Shown here piece by piece: positions 56,334-64,000 of a DNA stretch of 64,000 nucleotides (positions are counted from its first letter, which is position 1; the number at the start of each line of letters is the position of its first letter). The stretch is from Pontibacter sp. G13 (GTDB taxonomy: Bacteria > Bacteroidota > Bacteroidia > J057). Position numbers and translations under genes: made by a program. Under the pieces are notes generated by a model, which saw only the letters and a list, made by a program, of their open reading frames with translations, had not been told where the DNA came from and ran no database searches. The DNA is taken from assembly GCF_031851795.1 (NCBI RefSeq), contig NZ_CP134696.1:3678501-3742500 (forward strand), in the 5' to 3' direction.

Positions 56334-57659
56334 CTACTTCGAATCATTCATCAAAGCCATGACCGCCGCTGTCATGGACTTAACCCCTGTCAGGATGCAT
56401 GGAACATAATCAGGCAAGAATTTAGATGAATGAAGACTCGGGAGGACGAGTTCTCCTTTAAGTGCCTGCTCCATTTGGGTGGGAGGTACCGCTCCTAGCC
56501 AGTACAACAAAATCGGTATTCCATCATCCGTTTTTCCATATCGGCCGAAATCCTCACCAGCCATCACGGGAGAAACTTGCTTGACATTTTCCTCACCAAT
56601 CGACGCCTGAAACACTGGAACCATGCTTGCAGTCAGTTGCGGATCATTGAACAAGGCTGGGGTAAATTCATTTCTCAGTTCCACCAGAGGATATTGAGCC
56701 TCCGGCAGCCCGGCAGAAGCGCCCGCCGCACGACAAATTCGCTTGATTTTGGCGATAATGGCTTCCCTTACCTCTGGCTTATAGGACCTCAAAGTCAATT
56801 GAAGCTTCACCTCATTGGGTATGACATTCCCCTTGGATCCCCCATGAATGGATCCTACCGTAACAACTGCGGGATCAAGCGGTGAAATTTCTCGGCTCAC
56901 AATCGTCTGCAGATCGAGAATCAATCTCGCAGAAAGTACAACCGGATCAATGGTCGTGTGTGGATAAGCTCCGTGACCACCATTGCCATACACCGTGATG
57001 TCCATCATGTCCACATTCGCCATCGCGTAATTAGGACAAAATCCGATAGATCCAGCCGGCAAAGAGGCACTCACATGCAGGGCAAGCGCTTGATCCGGAA
57101 TCGGGAAATTCTCGAATAATCCTTCAGCGATCATCAATCTAGCACCACTTCCGACCTCCTCGGCAGGTTGTCCCACAAACATGAGCGTTCCTTTCCAAGT
57201 ATCGAGATGATTGGCCAAATAAGCCATTGTCCCCAGACCGACTGTCATGTGCATATCATGCCCACAAGCATGCATTACGCCTACGGTATTGCCATCACCG
57301 TCTTCTGTCGATACTTGGCTTGCATAGGAAACCCCCGTTTCTTCCACAATTGGAAGCGCGTCCATATCTGCACGAACCATAATAGTCGGTCCTTCCCCGT
57401 TGGAGAGGATTGCCACGACTCCATGTCCTCCGATCCCGGTTTTGACTTCAAAGCCCAAATCTTCCAGTTTTTGGGCAACGAATTGACTGGTTTTCTCTTC
57501 ATGAAAAGAGAGTTCCGGGTGTTGATGGAGATACTGATATGTCTCGGTGAGTAGTTCCATTTCTTCATCCAGCCACGCCTGCATGGGAATTTGGGCGACG
57601 GAAGCGGAAGAAAGGGAAAACAGCCAGATGGCAAGGCAGATGCGATTGAGAAAAGCCAT
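56334..57659 (-). CDS. Exported M20-family amidohydrolase
   Basis: A 441-residue M20D metallopeptidase-like amidohydrolase with a signal peptide (MAFLNRICLAIWLFSLSSASVAQ). The metal-binding HACGHDMH, a further histidine region (HQHPELSFHEEKT) and the closing MAGEDFGRYG are the family hallmarks. Dimerisation-domain segments include GNGGHGAYPHTTIDPVV. It probably removes acyl groups from N-acyl amino acids or related compounds in the periplasm. The ATG at 57659 gives the signal peptide; an upstream in-frame ATG overlaps the preceding gene. It follows the erythromycin-esterase-like gene by 47 bases on the same strand. Confidence 0.92.
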   Translation of the reverse strand: MAFLNRICLAIWLFSLSSASVAQIPMQAWLDEEMELLTETYQYLHQHPELSFHEEKTSQFVAQKLEDLGFEVKTGIGGHGVVAILSNGEGPTIMVRADMDALPIVEETGVSYASQVSTEDGDGNTVGVMHACGHDMHMTVGLGTMAYLANHLDTWKGTLMFVGQPAEEVGSGARLMIAEGLFENFPIPDQALALHVSASLPAGSIGFCPNYAMANVDMMDITVYGNGGHGAYPHTTIDPVVLSARLILDLQTIVSREISPLDPAVVTVGSIHGGSKGNVIPNEVKLQLTLRSYKPEVREAIIAKIKRICRAAGASAGLPEAQYPLVELRNEFTPALFNDPQLTASMVPVFQASIGEENVKQVSPVMAGEDFGRYGKTDDGIPILLYWLGAVPPTQMEQALKGELVLPSLHSSKFLPDYVPCILTGVKSMTAAVMALMNDSK

Positions 57660-57706
57660 GGGAATGATTCTATTTGAGGAAATATAATCAATTCCACAGA
57701 TACGCA

Positions 57707-58879
57707 TTAGTCGCAAGGGCGGCCTTCCAACATCGGATCGATGACAATCAAGAATTGAAAGTTCTGGGACATGACGGGGAATGGAGTATTCTCGGTCCGC
57801 ATATCTACCATGACCATGGGCTGATCCAATTCGAGATCGATGTACTTGACCATCTGCAAGAGGGCTTCGTATTCGCCTAATTGCTTGTACTGATTGCCGA
57901 ATTTGCGGATGAATCTAGAGAATGTAAGGACTTGGCCTTCGTAGGGAGAATCCTCTGATTCATTGAGGCGCTTGGCAATACTGGGGAATTTCCAACTCAT
58001 GGAGCGAGACAAATCGGTATGAAGTGCCCCAAATTGAGCAAAGCAACCACCTACTTGCATCGAGGGAGTCATCTGCAAAAAGTTCCGGTACATCCGAATC
58101 TCCCTTTCTTCCCAGACCTTGGGAAATAGGAAGGCGCGCACAAGCGTGAAATTGTAGCCATCCAAGGTGTTCTGCAAGATCATCTTGAATAGTGGGTATT
58201 GGTCTCCCCAGTGAGCTTTGAAGGGTTCGGGGTCCTTCTCGATTTGCTTATCCAATTTGATGAACAGTCGTCTTAGCTCCCTTTTCGAGTACAGAAGATG
58301 TCCTTGGGCCATAGCAAGACCATCAAATTGTGTCAGATAAGATTCCGGAGAAATACCTTTGGGATTCAGCATCTTCAAAACCTGAATCGTCATTCCCGGA
58401 GCATATTCCAAATCGATTCCTGTTACGCGGATTTGATCGTCCTTCGGCTTGGTTTGATTGAAGGCATAGACCATTTTCCAGAGATTGTACTGGTCAACAG
58501 GACACGCTGCCCAATTTTCTACCACTTGCCTAAGTTGGGTGGTATCCCCGTTGTCGAGAAAATGATTGATCAGATAGCCATAGGAATAGCTCGTTTCCAA
58601 AATCACATTTCGGACTCCAGCATGCTCATACAAGTAGGTGAGGAAAGAAAATTGGAGATCACGGTTGATGGATTTCCAATGTTGTTCTCCCATGAAGAAA
58701 AAACGATGACCTTCAATCTTGTCAGCTAGCTGCTGAAGGGTATCCAATTGTTCGGCATCGGTGGATATCGTCAAAATCTGGGATTGCCAAAAGGCTGTAT
58801 CCCCTTCCAACTGTGCTTGAGCAGAAACCCAACCCATCCATAACCAGACACTCAAAATGCCACTGATCAATTTCTTCAT
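57707..58879 (-). CDS. Exported erythromycin-esterase/ChaN-like superfamily protein
   Basis: A 390-residue secreted protein (signal peptide ending VSAQA, ~residue 22). The FFMGEQHW motif (GEQHW 64-68) and VILETSYSYGYLINHFLDNGD are typical of the EreA/ChaN/TIKI-like superfamily, which carries a Glu/His active site. Later motifs are VTGIDLEYAP and GGCFAQFGALHTD (conserved histidine). Members include erythromycin esterases and uncharacterised metal-dependent hydrolases; resistance should not be assumed. It is the first gene of an operon with the M20 amidohydrolase. Confidence 0.75.
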   Translation of the reverse strand: MKKLISGILSVWLWMGWVSAQAQLEGDTAFWQSQILTISTDAEQLDTLQQLADKIEGHRFFFMGEQHWKSINRDLQFSFLTYLYEHAGVRNVILETSYSYGYLINHFLDNGDTTQLRQVVENWAACPVDQYNLWKMVYAFNQTKPKDDQIRVTGIDLEYAPGMTIQVLKMLNPKGISPESYLTQFDGLAMAQGHLLYSKRELRRLFIKLDKQIEKDPEPFKAHWGDQYPLFKMILQNTLDGYNFTLVRAFLFPKVWEEREIRMYRNFLQMTPSMQVGGCFAQFGALHTDLSRSMSWKFPSIAKRLNESEDSPYEGQVLTFSRFIRKFGNQYKQLGEYEALLQMVKYIDLELDQPMVMVDMRTENTPFPVMSQNFQFLIVIDPMLEGRPCD

Positions 58880-58975
58880 GTATACTGCCTAACGGTCTGA
58901 GTTAAATAAATGAAGGGCCGTGAACCTAGCCAAGGATAATTTCTTAACTTACTAGCTGCTTTAACACCTAGCGAT

Positions 58976-60985
58976 ATGCGCACTGCCGTCTTGCATCTAT
59001 TGGGTTGTATCTTTTTGGTCAACCTGCTAATCCCGCATTCAGTTCTGGGACAGTCGGAACAAACTATTTCGACTCAGCCAGATTCCCTCCCCACCATCGT
59101 ATCCATTCCTCCAAGCCTTGAAGGTGCTATTTTAAAGGCACCGGCACTCATTCGAACTGGAGAAGTTGCGACTTTCTCGTTGAGCTTTTCCGATTCGACT
59201 GCGAACGGAAAAATCGAGCTTCAGGTTCAGGATACAGCTTATTCCATCCAAATAGAAGATGGAAACGCTGAGTTTTCTCATTCCTTTCCCGAGGAAGTAT
59301 CTCAGCTCACCCTATCAGCGGGAGGAACCACATTGGAAGAATCAATCACCGTTTTCCATTTTCCACCGTGGTTATCGATCCTTCCCCCCATCATCGCGAT
59401 TTTCCTTGCGCTTATTATCCGTGAAGTCATTATTTCACTTTTCGCAGGTATCTTTTTGGGAGCGGCAATCTGGAGTTATTATCAGACAGGTTCGCTGCTG
59501 GCCATTTTCACAGGGTTCCTAAAGGTCGCTGACACCTACATGATGGATGCATTGACATCTGCGGATCACCAATCTATCATCCTCTTCTCTATTCTGATTG
59601 GAGGCTTAGTGTCTGTGATTTCCCGCAATGGCGGCATGCAAGGGGTAGTCAATCGTATCGCCAAGATCGCCAACACCCCAAAGTCTGTGCAGCTGAGTAC
59701 TTGGTTCATGGGCCTGATCATCTTCTTCGACGACTACGCCAATACCTTGGTAGTCGGTAATACCATGCGATCCATTACGGACAAACTACGAGTTTCCCGA
59801 GAGAAGCTGAGTTACATCGTAGACTCCACTGCTGCGCCTGTAGCTGCATTGGCATTCATCACGACATGGATTGGTGCTGAACTTAGCTACATCGAAGGCG
59901 GGGTAGCCAATCTGGCCAATTTTCCGCAGGATAGTAGTGCATATAGCATATTCCTGCATTCCATCCCATTCTCCTTTTATCCGATTCTCACACTTGTCTT
60001 TATCCTCATGGTCGTTTTGACCGGAAGGGACTTTGGGCCGATGTTGAAAGCGGAAAGGCGAGCTAGAGCCACAGGCAAGGTATTCGAACAACAGGAGGAT
60101 GTAGAAATGGATGCTGAACTCAGCCATTTCCAGCCAGCTCCCGGTGTACCGATCCGAGCTTGGAATGCCGCGATACCCATTGTCATCTTGGTATTTGGGG
60201 TCATCATCGGGTTGTTGTACACAGGATGGGATTCGGCAGTATGGGCGGGAGATGGAGCATTCCTGACCAAGGTTTCCACCACGATCGGCAATGCGGATTC
60301 TTATGTATCGCTCATTTGGGCTTCTATCTGCTCTTTGGCTGTGGCGATCTTCATGACCTTGGCACAAAAGCTCCAAAAACTGGATCAAGTCATGTCTACC
60401 ATGATGGCTGGCTTCAAGGCCATGCTCAATGCCATTGTAATCCTGACCCTCGCGTGGTCCATGCAAGGCTTGACAGAAGATATGCACACTGCAGAATTTT
60501 TGCGAGGAACCATTTCAGATCATTTGGCACCCTTCATCATTCCGGTGCTCACCTTTTTGCTAGCAGGATTCGTTGCATTCTCCACAGGCTCGAGCTGGGG
60601 TACAATGGCCATTTTGTATCCGCTTTTGATTCCACTTGCCTGGAACAATGCACTGGATCATGGGCTAACAGAGCCTGAGGCATTGGCGATCTTCTACCAT
60701 GTCGTTTCGGCGGTTTTGGCAGGTTCGGTACTAGGCGATCATTGTTCCCCCATTTCCGACACAACAATCCTGAGTTCTCTGGCATCCTCATGTAATCACA
60801 TTGATCATGTCAGAACGCAGCTCCCCTATGCCTTGGTGGTAGGTGCCGTCTCCATCTTGGTGGGATCTATCCCGGTTGGATTGGGCATGAGTCCATGGTT
60901 GAGCTTCCCATTTGGGGTAGTCCTCCTCTTTGGGATTCTCAAGTATTTTGGCAAACCCACTGAGCTCGGAGCTACGTCAAACTAA
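58976..60985 (+). CDS. NhaC-family Na+/H+ antiporter with an exported N-terminal domain
   Basis: A 669-residue membrane protein. Residues 1-~25 are a signal peptide (FLVNLLIPHSVLGQ). Residues 26-~135 form a soluble beta-rich, Ig-like domain. From ~136 on about twelve membrane helices with NhaC features follow: REVIISLFAGIFLGA, FFDDYANTLVVGNTMR, TWIGAELSYI, FSTGSSWGTMAILYPLLIP and GDHCSPISDTTILSS. The transporter part matches NhaC antiporters, which exchange Na+ for H+ or act on organic ions. The periplasmic extension is unusual outside Bacteroidota. Monocistronic. Confidence 0.9.
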   Translation: MRTAVLHLLGCIFLVNLLIPHSVLGQSEQTISTQPDSLPTIVSIPPSLEGAILKAPALIRTGEVATFSLSFSDSTANGKIELQVQDTAYSIQIEDGNAEFSHSFPEEVSQLTLSAGGTTLEESITVFHFPPWLSILPPIIAIFLALIIREVIISLFAGIFLGAAIWSYYQTGSLLAIFTGFLKVADTYMMDALTSADHQSIILFSILIGGLVSVISRNGGMQGVVNRIAKIANTPKSVQLSTWFMGLIIFFDDYANTLVVGNTMRSITDKLRVSREKLSYIVDSTAAPVAALAFITTWIGAELSYIEGGVANLANFPQDSSAYSIFLHSIPFSFYPILTLVFILMVVLTGRDFGPMLKAERRARATGKVFEQQEDVEMDAELSHFQPAPGVPIRAWNAAIPIVILVFGVIIGLLYTGWDSAVWAGDGAFLTKVSTTIGNADSYVSLIWASICSLAVAIFMTLAQKLQKLDQVMSTMMAGFKAMLNAIVILTLAWSMQGLTEDMHTAEFLRGTISDHLAPFIIPVLTFLLAGFVAFSTGSSWGTMAILYPLLIPLAWNNALDHGLTEPEALAIFYHVVSAVLAGSVLGDHCSPISDTTILSSLASSCNHIDHVRTQLPYALVVGAVSILVGSIPVGLGMSPWLSFPFGVVLLFGILKYFGKPTELGATSN

Positions 60986-61105
60986 TTTGCTTTTCGAAGC
61001 TGATTTTGAAATACGGGGCAGGTTTCCTACTTTGGAAATCTGCCCCGCCTATTGCACACCTTCTGCGAATCCGCATTTCTATTTTGGACGACAACGAATT
61101 GCTCC

Positions 61106-61552
61106 ATGACCAAAAAAGTCCTGGCGTATATCACACGACATCATCAAGGCACACGACAGCTACTCGTATACAAACTTCCACACGCACCCCTTCAAGAATG
61201 CCACATCCCTGGCGGTCCCTTGGAGTTTGGAGAACGCGAGGAGGAAGCGTTGTATCGAACCATTGAGGATGCAAGCGGATTGATTCACCTCCAGTTCATC
61301 CAGAAGCTGGCAGTCTTCTCTTATTACAATGGCTCCTATTCCAATAGCCAAGAGTACCATACATTTCAGGTCGAATCTCTCGAAAAACCCTTGGATAGCT
61401 GGAAACACGTATTGGATGGATTCGAAGATTTTGAAGACAGCGTAGAGGTAGAATTATTTTGGATTCCCCTCTGTCAAGCCAAAACGCTCCTGCAAGAAAT
61501 ACCTGCAAGAGCGTTGGATCATCTGTTTGATGCAGAGAGAGAGGACGCCTAA
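61106..61552 (+). CDS. Nudix-fold protein with degenerate Nudix box
   Basis: A 148-residue protein. VLAYITRHHQGTRQLLVYK and the strand ending CHIPGGPLEFGE resemble a Nudix hydrolase start. The Nudix box (GX5EX7REUXEEXGU) reads G(x5)E(x7)RTIEDASGL here: REU is RTI, and the two metal-binding glutamates are Asp and Ala. Divalent metal binding and hydrolysis are probably weak or absent. It could be a nucleotide-sensing or structural relative. The ATG at 61106 is chosen. Its stop codon overlaps that of the convergent patatin gene. Confidence 0.75.
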   Translation: MTKKVLAYITRHHQGTRQLLVYKLPHAPLQECHIPGGPLEFGEREEEALYRTIEDASGLIHLQFIQKLAVFSYYNGSYSNSQEYHTFQVESLEKPLDSWKHVLDGFEDFEDSVEVELFWIPLCQAKTLLQEIPARALDHLFDAEREDA

Positions 61553-63843
61553 GGCGCATTATTGGAGATTCGACGATTGTTGGCCAACAAGTCCGGCTGA
61601 TACAAAGCCTGAATCATCATGAATGCCTGCTGATTGCGATAAGTGTGCAGACTATTCAGAATGCTGATTTTTTCTCTGCGGGTCAAATGCCAAGACAATG
61701 AGGCTGGATTTCGACTTGTCTCGCGAGGATATTCGATCGGAATTACCTCTACATACCCGTCAAACCATTCCTGAACAAACTCCAATAGATATTCATTGGC
61801 CAAATCCTTGGCTTCTGCGATGGAGTTGTAACCTCCACCAAGTGGAGCGAGCGTCTTGGAAAATCCTGTCCGTGGTCCCACCTTTCTGATCGGATCTACT
61901 CGGTCATTGTCTCGAACCTGAAGGAGGATCACTCCATCGGTATTTTCTGCAAACCACTCCCGAAATTCAAACAGGTACTTGATCGCTGATTGGGTACCAT
62001 AATTGTCAATCGCCCCTGCATCCATAACCTCCATCAACGGCTCACTCGGCAATTCCAGTACCGGCATGATAATCGGGAAGGTCGCATTCATTCGAAGGGC
62101 CGTCGTCATCAATAGACTATCCGCATCGTGTTTCTTGAACATTCTCCGAAACTCGATTCCGCGAGATCGAGAAAGGTATCGATCGGTAATCCGATTGGGG
62201 CGAGTCAAATAAGAAACCGGCGAAGCGGAAATGTAGAGCTGTCTCCCATAAGAAAGCACAGTAGGGGAGAGCACCACAGTTGGGATTTTTCCTGCAGTTT
62301 CATCTTCAATGTAATCTCCCAAGGTTTTTCCAGAAAGCTCTGGCATGTTGACCGACAGCTGTTGATCAAATGAATAACCCGTTTCCCAATCATAATCTTT
62401 GGATCCGATGGAGACCTTGCGATTCGGGAGGATCATGTCGGTGAAGATCTTGAAGAAAAGGCGATTGAGCAGATCATTGGAAATATTGTCTCGGAACTGT
62501 TCACCTTGGATAGAAGAAATCTCCCCAGCTTCCCGCATCCGGTACAATTCCCTGAAATAGACTTGCCCAAACATTCCTCCAGAGGCCCCAGACATGAATC
62601 TAAGCTCATCACTCATACGCCCATGAGTGAGCGAATCGATATGCTGCAACACCCTAAAGGTCCAAAAGGCAGATCTCAAGCCTCCTCCAGATGCAGTAAC
62701 CAACACCGCTTTGGGCTTGGCCTTAGGGCCATATTTCGCTTGATAATTGGCTTTCCATTTTTCGAGCGTTTCAAGTGTAGCTCGTCGATCAGTCTCATAG
62801 ATCTGCTGAGAGGAAATACGGCGCAGGTTGAATTCGGAGTACGCCGCTGGCGCTTCGTTGTAATCCAGACCGAAAGCCTGATGCTTTTCCTGAAAGATGT
62901 CCAACTGATTGTAGAGCATGACAAACCCGAAGATGCCAAGCACGGTCAACACACCTGATTTTCTAAACCAAAAAGCAATCGCTCCAATGATCATCATCCC
63001 AAGGGCCAGAATCAGCATAAAGCTAGCACCGGCCGGAATCTGGAAATATCGATTTCCTTCCAGTAAGCCCAAGATGGCCAGCACCAAAAAAGTGAGCAGC
63101 TGAATCAATAGGAGCTTTCCGTGGTGCTGATTCATGGATTTCACAATGTCCCTAAATGGAATCCCTTCAGGAACCTCAACATGATTGACTTTGACGGGGA
63201 ATGAGAGATAGGATGAGACTTTCTGGCGGGACAAATAACTTTCCTTGGCTTTGTCTAGAAGCACTTTGCGATTCTTCCCTGCCCGGGCATGCTCGATTTT
63301 TTCCTCAAGCTTGTCGCCGAAATAGTTGATCAGCGATTTTTTGGCAAAGAAATAGGTCGCAGAAGCCAAAAACACCAGCGCAATTCCCAGTACCAACCCT
63401 AAGACCTTTTGCCCAACGTCCCAAGTGAAACTGCCTTCAAGGTCGGTATGATAGGAAATGAACTTCCAGAAATACAGGATGACAAATGCTCCCGGGATCA
63501 GGAAGTTATTGTAGCTAATGGTGTAAAACGGGTGCTTGGTGAAAACGATGAAATGGAGTCGGTAGCTTTCGTTGATGTAGACTGCTATCATGTATGCAAA
63601 GAGGAAAGCGCCCAGGGTACAGCCCACTATCAACAAACTCCAGAAGCTCTCCTTTCCCAGATACTCTGGTTCCAGATAGAGATACGATCCGCCAAATCCT
63701 CCACCTATCGCGCCCGATATCATCCCAAGCAACACCAACCAGAAAGCCAGAAGGACTTTATGGTGACGTATTTGTCGGGCCAAGAGCTGTATCGGCAGAG
63801 AATAGTAGATCTTGGTCAAGATGTCTATGACCTGTTTTTTCAC
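61549..63843 (-). CDS. Patatin-like phospholipase with N-terminal membrane domain
   Basis: A 764-residue protein. The N-terminal ~330 residues hold about six or seven hydrophobic segments. The C-terminal ~420 residues are a patatin-like lipase: SGGGLRSAF (oxyanion loop), GASGG (nucleophile serine in MSGASGGMFG), and DAGAIDNYG for the aspartate of the Ser-Asp dyad. It is probably an integral-membrane phospholipase or acyl hydrolase acting on membrane lipids. GTG at 63843 is taken as start (VKKQVIDIL...); an in-frame TTG at 63870 is the alternative. It converges with the Nudix gene with overlapping stop codons. Confidence 0.85.
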   Translation of the reverse strand: MKKQVIDILTKIYYSLPIQLLARQIRHHKVLLAFWLVLLGMISGAIGGGFGGSYLYLEPEYLGKESFWSLLIVGCTLGAFLFAYMIAVYINESYRLHFIVFTKHPFYTISYNNFLIPGAFVILYFWKFISYHTDLEGSFTWDVGQKVLGLVLGIALVFLASATYFFAKKSLINYFGDKLEEKIEHARAGKNRKVLLDKAKESYLSRQKVSSYLSFPVKVNHVEVPEGIPFRDIVKSMNQHHGKLLLIQLLTFLVLAILGLLEGNRYFQIPAGASFMLILALGMMIIGAIAFWFRKSGVLTVLGIFGFVMLYNQLDIFQEKHQAFGLDYNEAPAAYSEFNLRRISSQQIYETDRRATLETLEKWKANYQAKYGPKAKPKAVLVTASGGGLRSAFWTFRVLQHIDSLTHGRMSDELRFMSGASGGMFGQVYFRELYRMREAGEISSIQGEQFRDNISNDLLNRLFFKIFTDMILPNRKVSIGSKDYDWETGYSFDQQLSVNMPELSGKTLGDYIEDETAGKIPTVVLSPTVLSYGRQLYISASPVSYLTRPNRITDRYLSRSRGIEFRRMFKKHDADSLLMTTALRMNATFPIIMPVLELPSEPLMEVMDAGAIDNYGTQSAIKYLFEFREWFAENTDGVILLQVRDNDRVDPIRKVGPRTGFSKTLAPLGGGYNSIAEAKDLANEYLLEFVQEWFDGYVEVIPIEYPRETSRNPASLSWHLTRREKISILNSLHTYRNQQAFMMIQALYQPDLLANNRRISNNAP

Positions 63844-64000
63844 GCAAGTACTGTTAAGGTTTGCCCACAAGATTCCATTTGCGAAAAAATCGCATCAGGA
63901 ATTATAATTAGATTGGATTGTCAGACCGTGGAAGTTTATTTATATACGCTTAAAACTAGGGAATGGTAGCCTTTTGTTCAGGTCAATTTGCCGAAGATGT

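Noticed and set aside
59786-60487. 233-residue minus-strand open frame inside the NhaC gene
   Set aside because: Antisense to conserved membrane helices; composition rich in His and Asp as expected for a reversed frame.
63409-63969. 186-residue plus-strand open frame near the end of the window
   Set aside because: It overlaps the N-terminal membrane segments of the patatin gene on the other strand and shows no family features.
1-64000. CRISPR arrays, insertion sequences, prophage genes, tRNA or rRNA
   Set aside because: No regular short direct repeats with spacers, no transposase or integrase, and no tRNA-like or rRNA-like stretch was recognised on reading both strands.

Overview
The window is chromosomal DNA of a Bacteroidota bacterium, roughly half G+C. 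The phylum call rests on type IX secretion (T9SS) sorting domains at the ends of secreted proteins, a gliding-motility-associated C-terminal domain, DUF2723 and TonB-family membrane proteins, TAnnTTTG-type -7 promoter boxes, and weak or absent Shine-Dalgarno sites. A saprospirian or related marine lineage is plausible, but that is inference. I see no rRNA, tRNA, CRISPR array, insertion sequence or prophage. Genes are dense. Several convergent pairs touch or overlap (16233-16245, 25379-25403, 32719/32722, 37353/37357, 61549-61552), and many units end in clear intrinsic terminators.

Layout. 1-8840 (minus): a 1776-residue T9SS-exported repeat adhesin, then gatC and a membrane/TPR protein. 9383-14133: a polyprenyl diphosphate synthase, a small acidic lipoprotein, a GT4 glycosyltransferase and uvrB. 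14239-17533: a degenerate OmpA-like secreted protein, a second glycosyltransferase, an HNH nuclease and an NlpC/P60 peptidase. 17907-18697: the DUF177/rpmF pair. 18698-19439: a gene-free stretch with two copies of a dispersed-repeat-like element and a long inverted repeat. 19440-20084: a hexapeptide acetyltransferase.

20290-27766 is the most unusual part. It holds an APP1-type phosphatase, an unknown 120-residue protein, a MukE/MksE-like winged-helix protein and a 1020-residue MukB/MksB-like SMC protein. The Walker A, signature and Walker B positions of the SMC protein all look destroyed. Convergent to it are a candidate MukF/MksF-like kleisin and an HD-domain protein fused to a Pycsar-effector-like membrane module. 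By inference this is a condensin-like complex built on a pseudo-ATPase SMC.

27872-42077: an FKBP lipoprotein, a PPi-type phosphofructokinase, a DUF4240 protein, a T9SS esterase, PBP4, a TonB-like protein, a TIGR01777 epimerase, a class V aminotransferase, a COQ7-like protein and a 1356-residue multidomain amidase. 42159-48470: TsaB, an NFACT/RqcH-like protein, topoisomerase IV subunit A, a SnoaL-like protein and a MESH1-like (p)ppGpp hydrolase. 48471-49010, directly upstream of that hydrolase, encodes its catalytically dead-looking paralog. 49145-63843: a DUF2723 protein, RlmB, polyphosphate kinase, a phasin-like protein, an M20 amidohydrolase with an erythromycin-esterase-like partner, an NhaC antiporter with an exported N-terminal domain, a Nudix protein with a degraded catalytic box, and a membrane-anchored patatin.
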